From Candidatus Delongbacteria bacterium (GTDB lineage Bacteria; UBA4055), in NCBI GenBank assembly GCA_003252515.1, contig QKDR01000176.1, forward strand, positions 1 to 46,190: a stretch of DNA of 46,190 bases. Direction: 5' to 3'. Each line of letters starts with the position of its first letter. The stretch's first letter is position 1. Positions 17,150-24,045 of this stretch are shown here, in pieces. The position numbers were made by a program, and so were the translations under genes. A model generated the notes under the pieces. That model had not been told where the DNA came from and made no database searches. It saw nothing but the letters and a program-made list of their open reading frames with translations.

Positions 17150-17560
17150 GTGGGAAGAATTCTCGCAATAGATTACGGAGATGTAAGAGTGGGGCTTGCA
17201 CTTACAGACCCCATGAAAATTATCTCGTCTGCATACAGGACACTGAAGAACACGGGATTGGATCATATTTTATCTGAACTGAAAGAAATTATTATAAGAG
17301 AAGAGATCGAAAAAATAATCCTCGGTCACCCGCTTGGTCTTAACGGGAATAAAACAAATAAAACCGTTCAGGTCGAGGAATTTTCAGAAAAACTGAAAAC
17401 TCTCGGTTTACCTGTCATTCTTTACGACGAAAGTTTCTCTTCCGTCAGAGCACACAGGATCATACACGACATGGGGAAAAAAACAGGGAACAATAAAGAA
17501 AAGATCGATATGCTTGCAGCACAGGTGATCCTGGAAGATTATCTGAGGTCGGTACAATGA
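17150..17560 (+). CDS. ruvX: RuvX/YqgF family nuclease (putative Holliday junction resolvase)
   Basis: 136 aa, usual length. The start is GTG with AAGGA five bases upstream. RNase-H-like fold signatures are ILAIDYGDVRVGLALTD (first catalytic Asp at residue 8), ILGHPLGLNG, LYDESFSS (Glu) and the C-terminal DMLAAQVILEDYL (Asp). In E. coli the protein processes the pre-16S rRNA 5' end; in other bacteria Holliday junction resolution has been shown, so either role is possible. Its last four bases overlap the start of the glycosyltransferase gene (ATGA). Confidence 0.92.
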   Translation: MGRILAIDYGDVRVGLALTDPMKIISSAYRTLKNTGLDHILSELKEIIIREEIEKIILGHPLGLNGNKTNKTVQVEEFSEKLKTLGLPVILYDESFSSVRAHRIIHDMGKKTGNNKEKIDMLAAQVILEDYLRSVQ

Positions 17561-18588
17561 AAGATCTTTTTTCTCAGTTTAAATCTCCGGAAATTATGAA
17601 AAGATCTGACGAAACATCGAAATACGCTTTCGTGACCTTCCTTATGATGAACGACAGCTATCTTGCCTCGACATTACTTCTAGCCTACGGTCTGAAAAAA
17701 CAGAAGTCAAAGTCCGATACTGTCTGTATGGTCACCGAAGAAATAGACGAACAGACGATCTCTCCTTTAAAACTGATCTACGACCATGTGATCAGAGTAA
17801 AGAGAATTTTCGTACCTCATAAAGAAAGAAAAGGAAGAGAGGACAGGCCTTTGTGGTTCACCAGGCTCAATTCATTACTTCTCGGTCCTGACGGGAATTA
17901 CGGCCTTAACTACGAAAAAGTATGTATACTTGACGCCGATGTCTATCCTGTAAGAAATTATGACGCGCTTTTCAATGTATCTACGCCTGCAGGAATGCTG
18001 AACGAAAAGAAATCGAACTGCCTGCAATGGGATGAAAGCGGTAAATATGTTTATCCTGAATCTATCGAAACGGAAGGCAAATGGAACTGGCATAAACAAT
18101 ATGAACCTATAGCTCCCCACGGCGCTCCGATCCCGAAGGAAGTTACGGACAGACCGCTTCATGATCACTCGAATCTCGGGCTGAACGGCTCGATCTATGT
18201 TTTCGACACTTCCGCGAAAGAACTTGAAAGCATAATTGATGATGTCGAAAGACCTGAAATAAAAGAACTTGTCGGTGATAAATTCAAGTGGCCTGATATG
18301 CAGTATTTTACAGTCCGGTGGTCGGGCAAATGGCACAGTATCGATATAAAGTTCTCGTCCTTTAACGGATATCCCGCCATCAAATATCTGTGCGGATGCC
18401 ATTATTCAGGATTCAAGCCGTGGTATTTCAAACAGAAAGGACTGAAAAACTATATGGAACACGAGGATTTCATATTCTGGTATAAAAACTATCTCGCGAT
18501 GCTGGAAGAATATCCCGGACTAACGGAATTTAAAAGACTTTCAAATATCAGAAAGAACATCTTAAACCTTGGACTGGATCTGAAATGA
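17557..18588 (+). CDS. Glycosyltransferase family 8 (glycogenin-like)
   Basis: 343 aa, no signal peptide. The GT-A fold begins at about residue 23 (YAFVTFLMMNDSYLASTLLLAYGL), and the metal-binding DxD motif is Asp126-Ala-Asp128 in VCILDADVYPV. Later parts FNGYPAIKYLCGCHYSGFKPW resemble the end of the GT8 catalytic domain. Retaining GT8 enzymes use nucleotide sugars such as UDP-glucose or UDP-galactose; the acceptor here is unknown. It overlaps both neighbours by four bases. The following sugar-nucleotide epimerase-type gene could make or alter its donor. Confidence 0.78.
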   Translation: MKDLFSQFKSPEIMKRSDETSKYAFVTFLMMNDSYLASTLLLAYGLKKQKSKSDTVCMVTEEIDEQTISPLKLIYDHVIRVKRIFVPHKERKGREDRPLWFTRLNSLLLGPDGNYGLNYEKVCILDADVYPVRNYDALFNVSTPAGMLNEKKSNCLQWDESGKYVYPESIETEGKWNWHKQYEPIAPHGAPIPKEVTDRPLHDHSNLGLNGSIYVFDTSAKELESIIDDVERPEIKELVGDKFKWPDMQYFTVRWSGKWHSIDIKFSSFNGYPAIKYLCGCHYSGFKPWYFKQKGLKNYMEHEDFIFWYKNYLAMLEEYPGLTEFKRLSNIRKNILNLGLDLK

Positions 18589-19601
18589 CGAAAAGACCGA
18601 AGATATTCATCAGCGGAATAGCCGGATTTCTCGGTAGCCATCTCGCTGACGCTTTCATTGCCGATGGACATAAAGTAGCCGGATGCGACAGCCTGATCGG
18701 CGGATATCTTGACAATGTTCCGTCTGAAGCCGAGTTCTATCAGTATGACCTGAATTTTCATAATTCCATTGTCAAGATAACTAAGGACTGTGATATAATA
18801 TTTCACTGCGCAGCTACAGCTTATGAAGGTTTGAGTGTATTCAGTCCTTTTTTTATAACCAAGAACATAGTTCAGTCATCAGTGTCGCTGATAACGGCGG
18901 CGATCGCCAACAGGGCGAAAAGGTTCGTAATGTGCTCGTCAATGGCGAGATACGGCACGCAGGACAGAGTCCCGTTCACGGAAGACATGCCCCCCATGCC
19001 GCAGGATCCCTACGGGATAGGGAAATACAGCTCAGAGCTGTATCTTCGCAACCTGTGCGAGACTCACGGCATGGACTGGGTGATCGCTGTTCCGCACAAC
19101 ATAATCGGGCCGCGCCAGAAATATGACGACCCGTACCGGAACGTGGCGAGCATAATGATCAACCTGATGCTCCAGGGACGCCAGCCTATAATCTATGGGG
19201 ACGGTGAGCAGAAACGCTGCTTTTCTTTCATACAGGATGACATAGACATACTATACAGGCTGGCGTTCGAGAAAAAAGCGGTCGGCGAGGTCATAAATAT
19301 CGGACCGGACGACGAGTTCGTCACGATCAACCAGCTCGCCGGGCATATAGCAGAGATTCTTGATTTCATGCTCGACCCGGTTTACGAAAAGTCGCGGCCG
19401 CAGGAGGTGCAGTTCGCGAACTGTTCCGCAGACAAGGCAAGAAAACTGTTAGGTTACAGCCCGAAAATCAAGCTCAGAGAAGGTCTGAGAGCCATGGTCG
19501 AATATATAAAAGAGAGGGGACCGAAACCTTTTAAGTATCATATAGATCTTGAGATTTTAAATAAGAATACTCCGCATACATGGACCGAGAGGAAATTCTG
19601 A
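18585..19601 (+). CDS. NAD-dependent epimerase/dehydratase (extended SDR)
   Basis: 338 aa. The Rossmann motif ISGIAGFLGSHL (Gly11, Gly14, Gly17) binds NAD(P). The catalytic Ser-Tyr-Lys set is seen as CSSMARYGT and Tyr143-x3-Lys147 in DPYGIGKYSS. It belongs to the UDP-glucose 4-epimerase-like group acting on nucleotide sugars; the precise sugar cannot be set. Start and end both overlap neighbours (ATGA at the start, TGATG at the end), which indicates coupled translation. The central part (about 18,900-19,450) looks richer in G and C than the flanks, as do the most conserved parts of other genes here, so this is not taken as a sign of transfer. Confidence 0.85.
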   Translation: MTKRPKIFISGIAGFLGSHLADAFIADGHKVAGCDSLIGGYLDNVPSEAEFYQYDLNFHNSIVKITKDCDIIFHCAATAYEGLSVFSPFFITKNIVQSSVSLITAAIANRAKRFVMCSSMARYGTQDRVPFTEDMPPMPQDPYGIGKYSSELYLRNLCETHGMDWVIAVPHNIIGPRQKYDDPYRNVASIMINLMLQGRQPIIYGDGEQKRCFSFIQDDIDILYRLAFEKKAVGEVINIGPDDEFVTINQLAGHIAEILDFMLDPVYEKSRPQEVQFANCSADKARKLLGYSPKIKLREGLRAMVEYIKERGPKPFKYHIDLEILNKNTPHTWTERKF

Positions 19602-20272
19602 TGTCCGCGGATCTGAAAGAAAAGATCATGATACTTTATCAGACTGAAACTGAAGCCGTGGTATATAAACCTGCGGGTATTGCGACACAGCTGTCTGACG
19701 ATATAAAAGGATATTCACTTGAATCGATCCTGAAAAACTTGCTCGGTAAAAAAAATATATACTTCCCGCACAGGATTGACAGAATTACCTGCGGACTTAT
19801 CATGGTCTGCTTCGACAAAAATACTGTCGCGTACTACAACGAACAGATCAGGAACGGCAACTTTTCAAAATATTATCTGGCGAGGGTAGAATCAAAAACT
19901 CAAGATCCCCAGAAACTGACCGGTACCCATAAAAATTTCATCAAAACCGAACACGGAAAAAGCCGGATAGTCAGAAGCGGAGGGGCACCTTCTTTCCTTG
20001 AAATATTATCTGTGAATCCTTTACCCGACGGGTCAGGACGGTACAACGTTCTTATACGACTTATAACAGGAAGGACCCATCAGATCCGCGTCATGCTCGC
20101 TGGAATGGATATTCCTCTCGCCGGTGACAAACTGTATAATCCGGGATCCAGGTTCAACGAATTCTTTCTGGAATCATCTGTTCTGGAATTTACTGATCCT
20201 GCCGGCGTGAAAAGAACTTTCAGTAGTACCTATAAAATAGTACATAAAAAAGACCGCAAAAGCGGCCTTTAA
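19601..20272 (+). CDS. RluA-family pseudouridine synthase
   Basis: 223 aa from the ATG at 19601, which shares a base with the epimerase stop and has GAGAGGA (19587-19593) seven bases upstream; an ATG at 19580 would add seven residues. The catalytic motif HRIDRITCG (Asp60) and the conserved GRTHQIRVML are clear. The family converts uridine to pseudouridine in rRNA or tRNA; the target cannot be deduced. It lacks an N-terminal S4 domain, as in RluA/TruC-sized members. The last codons encode DRKSGL and double as the intrinsic terminator of the converging groES operon. Confidence 0.85.
   Translation: MSADLKEKIMILYQTETEAVVYKPAGIATQLSDDIKGYSLESILKNLLGKKNIYFPHRIDRITCGLIMVCFDKNTVAYYNEQIRNGNFSKYYLARVESKTQDPQKLTGTHKNFIKTEHGKSRIVRSGGAPSFLEILSVNPLPDGSGRYNVLIRLITGRTHQIRVMLAGMDIPLAGDKLYNPGSRFNEFFLESSVLEFTDPAGVKRTFSSTYKIVHKKDRKSGL
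20246..20270 (-). terminator. Intrinsic terminator of the groES operon, inside the 3' end of the RluA-type gene
   Basis: On the minus strand AAAGGCCGC, loop TTTT, GCGGTCTTT and further T residues (stems at 20262-20270 and 20249-20257). The stem has one G-U pair on the minus strand; on the plus strand the same position is an A-C mismatch and the T run is short. The structure is therefore strand-selective. Confidence 0.75.
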
Positions 20273-20291
20273 TGAATTCCCTGTCCGGTAC

Positions 20292-20576
20292 TCATATTTC
20301 TTCTGTTTCCACTATCTTTGCCAGAAGGTCTGAATAAGGCACAACTATATAATCCTGTTCCTCGAAGTCTATATCCGTACCTGAGTATTTTTTATAAACG
20401 ACCTTGTCCCCGACCGATATTTCCGGATTTTCCACGTTCCCGACAGCTTTGACCGTACCGATGAGCGGTTTTTCCTTCTCAGCCGAATCCGGAATTATTA
20501 TTCCTCCCGCAGTTTTATCCTCAGTTTTTTCGGGAATTATCAGTACGTTCTCGTTGAGAGGTATCAGCTCTTTCAT
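20292..20576 (-). CDS. groS: Co-chaperonin GroES (Hsp10)
   Basis: 94 aa, normal length. The mobile-loop region KTAGGIIIPDSAEKEKP and the signatures GTVKAVG, VGDKVVYKKYSGT and the C-terminal YIVVPYSDLLAKI are typical of GroES, which caps GroEL during protein folding in the cytosol. The usual partner groEL is not adjacent. Instead the gene follows a thioredoxin-glutaredoxin fusion by four bases and shares its promoter. No CIRCE element is visible upstream; a 12-bp palindrome takes that position. Confidence 0.95.
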   Translation of the reverse strand: MKELIPLNENVLIIPEKTEDKTAGGIIIPDSAEKEKPLIGTVKAVGNVENPEISVGDKVVYKKYSGTDIDFEEQDYIVVPYSDLLAKIVETEEI

Positions 20577-20580
20577 TTTA

Positions 20581-21168
20581 TTATTCTCCCTGATTTATAT
20601 TTAACAGCCTGTTTATTTTAGCTTTATCGAACCCTATGATCATTTCTCCTCCGATCTCAGTCTGGGGAACACCTGTCTGTCCGCTTTTTCTTATCAGGTC
20701 ATTCATTTTCTTCTGATCGCGGGAAACATCCACATCTCTGTATCTGATGTTCTTTTCCTTAAGATAATTTTTGAGCTTTGTACACCACGAACATGACGGG
20801 GTGCTGTAAACGGTTACCGGTTTCTGCTTTGCTTCTTTTCTTTCCCCTGACAATGACTGGGCGTGACCGCTGAAATAATAATTGAAGAACGATTCATCAT
20901 GACATCCTTTTACGACATTAATGAATTTGCCGTCTTCGAAAAGCAGAAGTGAAGGAACTGAAGTGATATTGTAATGCCCGTGAATATCTTTAACCTGAGA
21001 CACATCGCTTTTCATAAAGATCGAATCTTTTACTTTTACAGAGGCTTTTTCTATATTCTTATTAGCGCAGTCGCTGATATCAGAGCCGTTCTTATACAGA
21101 AGAAGGAAAGCCTTTCCTTTCACTTTCAACTCCTCTTTCAACTCCTCATACGATTTGATATTTTTCAT
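20581..21168 (-). CDS. Thioredoxin-like/glutaredoxin fusion protein
   Basis: 195 aa, no signal peptide. Residues 1-100 have a thioredoxin-like pattern with FLLLYKNGSDISDC, a cis-proline segment SVPSLLLFEDGKFI (about residue 72) and no complete CxxC: only Cys34 is left where the second active cysteine would be expected. Residues about 116-195 are a glutaredoxin with the active pair Cys126-Ser-Trp-Cys129 (TPSCSWCTK), TGVPQTEIGG and GFDKAKINRLL. The protein likely reduces disulfides or glutathione/thiol mixed disulfides. It is the first gene of a two-gene operon with groES, suggesting joint response to redox or folding stress (inference). Confidence 0.75.
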   Translation of the reverse strand: MKNIKSYEELKEELKVKGKAFLLLYKNGSDISDCANKNIEKASVKVKDSIFMKSDVSQVKDIHGHYNITSVPSLLLFEDGKFINVVKGCHDESFFNYYFSGHAQSLSGERKEAKQKPVTVYSTPSCSWCTKLKNYLKEKNIRYRDVDVSRDQKKMNDLIRKSGQTGVPQTEIGGEMIIGFDKAKINRLLNINQGE

Positions 21169-21190
21169 TTTTTCCGCCCGTTAGCATTAT

Positions 21191-21202
21191 TACTAATTAG
21201 TA
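21191..21202. promoter_or_regulatory. 12-bp perfect palindrome at the start point of the glutaredoxin-groES promoter
   Basis: TACTAATTAGTA is its own reverse complement. It begins 7 bases downstream of the -10 hexamer, so it overlaps the predicted first transcribed bases, a classic repressor position. It is not the HrcA CIRCE sequence. Confidence 0.45.
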
Positions 21203-21209
21203 CTATTGC

Positions 21210-21238
21210 AATATAGAGTTTTTAAAACAACAAATCAA
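21210..21238 (-). promoter_or_regulatory. Sigma70-like promoter of the glutaredoxin-groES operon
   Basis: Minus strand TTGATT (21233-21238), 17 bases, TATATT (21210-21215). Transcription should start near 21202, about 35 bases before the ATG. Confidence 0.6.
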
Positions 21239-21289
21239 GTAAAAAATCACTTAATTTTACTTATGAACCGGATATCTCTAATTATTATT

Positions 21290-21562
21290 TTATTCTTTTG
21301 CAGGTTCAGGAATAATATTCACACCTGTTCCCATCGCTTCCCTGACATTGTCGATTTTTTTCTGAAGTTCTGAATTAGATTTTTGAAGAGTCTCTATCTG
21401 GTCTTTAAGAAGTTCTGATTTCATCTCGGAACTGGATCTCATTTTATCAACTTTCGCGGAGAAATACAGCCAGGAAGTAAAGAAACTTAAGATCGCCGTT
21501 GAAATAACTATAGAAATAAGAGACACTGTATCGATCTGTCTTTTCTGATTAAAAAAGCCCAT
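21290..21562 (-). CDS. Small single-pass membrane protein with coiled coil
   Basis: 90 aa, not recognised. A hydrophobic helix (about residues 14-33, VSLISIVISTAILSFFTSWL) is followed by a charged coiled coil (about 38-72, LLKDQIETLQKSNSELQKKI) and a short Pro-rich tail. The ATG has GGAGAG five bases upstream and lies 12 bases after rpoD, so the gene is probably expressed with the sigma factor. Its topology loosely recalls DivIC/FtsL-type or LapA-type small proteins, but nothing supports naming it. Confidence 0.65.
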   Translation of the reverse strand: MGFFNQKRQIDTVSLISIVISTAILSFFTSWLYFSAKVDKMRSSSEMKSELLKDQIETLQKSNSELQKKIDNVREAMGTGVNIIPEPAKE

Positions 21563-21574
21563 AATCTCTCCGAA

Positions 21575-22444
21575 TTATCCTAAATATGCTCTCAAAGCTT
21601 TAGAGCGTGAAGTATGCCTTAATCTCCTGATAGCCTTTTCCTTGATCTGTCTTACGCGTTCTCTTGTCAGGCCGAACTTCGCCCCTATTTCCTCAAGCGT
21701 CATTGCCTGATCCTGGTCGATACCGAAATACAGCATGATAACTTCTTTCTCTCTCGGTGTAAGTGATTTTAAAGCTATCTCTATCTCTTCCCTTAACGAA
21801 TCATCAAAGAGCTGCTTATCCGGTGATGGAGATTTGTCTTCTTTCAGAACATCAAGCAGCCTGTTGTCCTCTCCCGGTGCGAATTCCGCGTCGATCGAAA
21901 GGTGTTTTCCCGAAATTTTAAGAGTATCGGTTACTTCAAGTTCGGTAGTCTCAAGCACTTCGGCGATCTCCTCGGGAGTCGGTTCTCTCTCGAATTTCTT
22001 TTCAAGGTGTGTCATTGTTCTTGTAATCTTGCTTAGCGCACCTACTTTATTCAGCGGAAGCCTGACGACTCTCGATTGCTCTGCCAGTGCCTGAAGTATA
22101 GACTGCCTGATCCACCAGACCGCGTATGAAATAAATTTAAAACCTTTCGTTTCATCGAACCTGTGAGCCGCCTTAATAAGACCCATGTTTCCTTCATTAA
22201 TAAGGTCGATAAGGCTCATACCCTGGTTCTGATACTGCTTTGCGACAGAGACTACAAAACGCAGGTTGGCCCTGACAAGCTTTTCAAGTAATTTTTCCTT
22301 GTCGGGACCTTCCTCATGCATCTTTCTGGAAAGCTCTATCTCTTCTTCCGGAGTGAGGAGGTCTTCCTCCCCGATCTCCTGAAGATATTTATCTAGTAAC
22401 TGATTTGACCTGACCGGTCCGTTATTTCCGCTGCTGGATGCCAA
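21575..22444 (-). CDS. rpoD: Primary RNA polymerase sigma factor (sigma70, short form)
   Basis: 289 aa. Region 1.2 begins at [20 protein letters not shown]; region 2 includes [20 protein letters not shown] and [19 protein letters not shown]; region 3 includes [17 protein letters not shown]; region 4 ends with the helix-turn-helix [20 protein letters not shown]. Region 1.1 and the large non-conserved insert of E. coli RpoD are absent, as in Bacteroidota primary sigma factors. The start is TTG at 22442-22444: AGGAGG lies five bases before it, and an ATG overlapping the leader is out of frame. It follows degP by 35 bases in the same direction. It should read the TTGnnn-N17-TATATT promoters found here. 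Confidence 0.93.
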   Translation of the reverse strand: MASSSGNNGPVRSNQLLDKYLQEIGEEDLLTPEEEIELSRKMHEEGPDKEKLLEKLVRANLRFVVSVAKQYQNQGMSLIDLINEGNMGLIKAAHRFDETKGFKFISYAVWWIRQSILQALAEQSRVVRLPLNKVGALSKITRTMTHLEKKFEREPTPEEIAEVLETTELEVTDTLKISGKHLSIDAEFAPGEDNRLLDVLKEDKSPSPDKQLFDDSLREEIEIALKSLTPREKEVIMLYFGIDQDQAMTLEEIGAKFGLTRERVRQIKEKAIRRLRHTSRSKALRAYLG

Positions 22445-22449
22445 ACATT

Positions 22450-22455
22450 CCTCCT
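22450..22455 (-). promoter_or_regulatory. Ribosome binding site that fixes a TTG start for rpoD
   Basis: AGGAGG on the minus strand, five bases before the TTG at 22442-22444. The nearby ATG (22446-22448) is in another frame. A 13-base inverted repeat (ATTCGC-A-GCGAAT, 22460-22472) lies just upstream of the site and might form a small hairpin. Confidence 0.75.
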
Positions 22456-22479
22456 ATGGATTCGCAGCGAATGTTCGTG

Positions 22480-23976
22480 TTAAGGTTTGACCAGTACGTA
22501 ATCGTTCCTTCCGTTCCTTACGAACTTGACGATATAATTGTCTTTGCCGCCCTTAACTTTTGAAACGGCTTTTTTCAGATCGTCAACGCTGCCTATTTCA
22601 AAATGCACACCAGAAACTATGATCTTATTAATTACGTCCCCCGCCTGCAATTTCCCGAACAGTGCGGACTTATCATCAATATCGGTTACAATCACTCCAT
22701 TTTCAACAGAAATATTAAACTTTTTTCTTAAAGTATCATCGAGATTTTCGACTTTTAAGCCTAAGAGCTCTTCGGCATCTTTTTCCACATTAGATGAGTT
22801 GTCAGAAGCAAGCAAAGTTGAACGGTCACCAAGTTTTACCGTGATCTTCTTTTCTTTCCCCTGTCTCAATATTTTAAAATCGACTTTCTTTCCGGGATCG
22901 AAGGCCGCCAGATCGAACCTGAACTGTTCTAAATTTCTTATTTTTTTGCCTTCCATTTCTATAATAACATCGTCTGCCTTAAAACCGTACTCTTCAGCAG
23001 GAGTATCTTTTTCTACCGTAGCTACCAGAACTCCTTCCTGATCCTCTTTAAGACCGAGAACATCTTTCTCTGCGGGAGTGATTTCTTTCGGCATTATACC
23101 CAGATATGCTCTTTTTACTTTACCGTCGGACTGAAGATTGCCGGCTATCTTCTTAGCCATATTGATCGGTATCGCAAAACCTATACCCTGAGCCTGAGCA
23201 TTGATTGCGGCGTTTATACCTATGACCTCGCCTTTAATATTTAAAAGAGGCCCTCCGCTGTTCCCGGGATTTATCGCCGCGTCCGTCTGAATAAAATCCT
23301 GAAAAACAGGTCCGTTCTGGAATCCTAGCCCCGCTCTGTCCTTGGCACTTACAACACCTACTGTTACTGTCTTTTCAAGACTGTAAGGTGATCCTATCGC
23401 AACGACCCAGTCACCTACCCATAAACCGTCCGAATCTCCGAGCTTTGCTATCTTATCATCATCAAAATTCTTGTCTATCTTGATCACTGCAAGATCGGTT
23501 TCGGGGTCGTTACCGATTATTTTGGCGTCAAATTCTTCACCGCTGTGGAGCCTTACAATTATTTTATCGGCTTTTTCTACGACATGATTGTTCGTCATTA
23601 TATATCCGTCAGTTGTGTAGATGAATCCGGAACCTTCTCCACGCTGGATCTGTTTTCTGGTTTTAGGTTGTGCCTGTCTTTGTCTGCCACCGAAAAAATC
23701 GTCAAAGAAAGGGTCCGACTCAAAAAAACGGTCGAAAGGTGAAGTATAATTATATTCGAAACTTCTTTCTATTTTTATATTTACTACCGCAGGCATGACA
23801 TCTTTTGCTATGACCGCGAATCTTGAATGCCCCTCGTTAGAATCGTAAACATCAAGCAGCCCGGAACCGCCGCTTTCAACTGCTGATACTTTATCCGTAA
23901 AATCGAATCTGGCCGTTAAAAGTACTCCTAGAAGAATAAAAACTGCCGCGAGAATTAGATTTCTGATGGTCTTCAT
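22480..23976 (-). CDS. degP: DegP/HtrA (Do-type) periplasmic serine protease
   Basis: 498 aa. An N-terminal hydrophobic segment (about 5-22) exports or anchors the protein. The trypsin-like domain carries the triad His131 (TNNHVV), Asp161 (ETDLAVIKI) and Ser240 (NPGNSGGPL). Two PDZ domains follow (about 290-385 and 405-495). An LA-loop-like insert rich in Phe and Asp (FDRFFESDPFFDDFFGG, about 81-97) is typical of Do proteases. The enzyme degrades or refolds damaged envelope proteins. It lies between clpB (69 bases) and rpoD (35 bases), all on the minus strand, making a quality-control block. Confidence 0.95.
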   Translation of the reverse strand: MKTIRNLILAAVFILLGVLLTARFDFTDKVSAVESGGSGLLDVYDSNEGHSRFAVIAKDVMPAVVNIKIERSFEYNYTSPFDRFFESDPFFDDFFGGRQRQAQPKTRKQIQRGEGSGFIYTTDGYIMTNNHVVEKADKIIVRLHSGEEFDAKIIGNDPETDLAVIKIDKNFDDDKIAKLGDSDGLWVGDWVVAIGSPYSLEKTVTVGVVSAKDRAGLGFQNGPVFQDFIQTDAAINPGNSGGPLLNIKGEVIGINAAINAQAQGIGFAIPINMAKKIAGNLQSDGKVKRAYLGIMPKEITPAEKDVLGLKEDQEGVLVATVEKDTPAEEYGFKADDVIIEMEGKKIRNLEQFRFDLAAFDPGKKVDFKILRQGKEKKITVKLGDRSTLLASDNSSNVEKDAEELLGLKVENLDDTLRKKFNISVENGVIVTDIDDKSALFGKLQAGDVINKIIVSGVHFEIGSVDDLKKAVSKVKGGKDNYIVKFVRNGRNDYVLVKP

Positions 23977-24045
23977 GGTTTTCTCCTATGTTTATTTGTG
24001 CTTTATACATTTATAAATTTTAATTTGTTCGCAATAATGAACGTT

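Noticed and set aside
17875-18402. A 175-codon antisense frame within the glycosyltransferase gene, and similar long shadows in degP, clpB and the acyl-CoA synthetase
   Set aside because: All are opposite strongly conserved coding sequence and show no recognisable domain.
18850-19450. Higher G+C stretch in the epimerase gene as a sign of horizontal transfer
   Set aside because: Similar shifts occur inside conserved parts of glyA, clpB and dnaX, so codon preference in conserved regions explains it better.
22460-22472. Hairpin ATTCGC-A-GCGAAT before the rpoD ribosome site as a thermosensor
   Set aside because: The stem is five base pairs at most and does not cover the ribosome site; noted only as a possible minor structure.
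23990-24045. GTTC...GAAC inverted repeat between clpB and degP
   Set aside because: Arms are only four bases and no T run follows; too weak for a terminator or operator.
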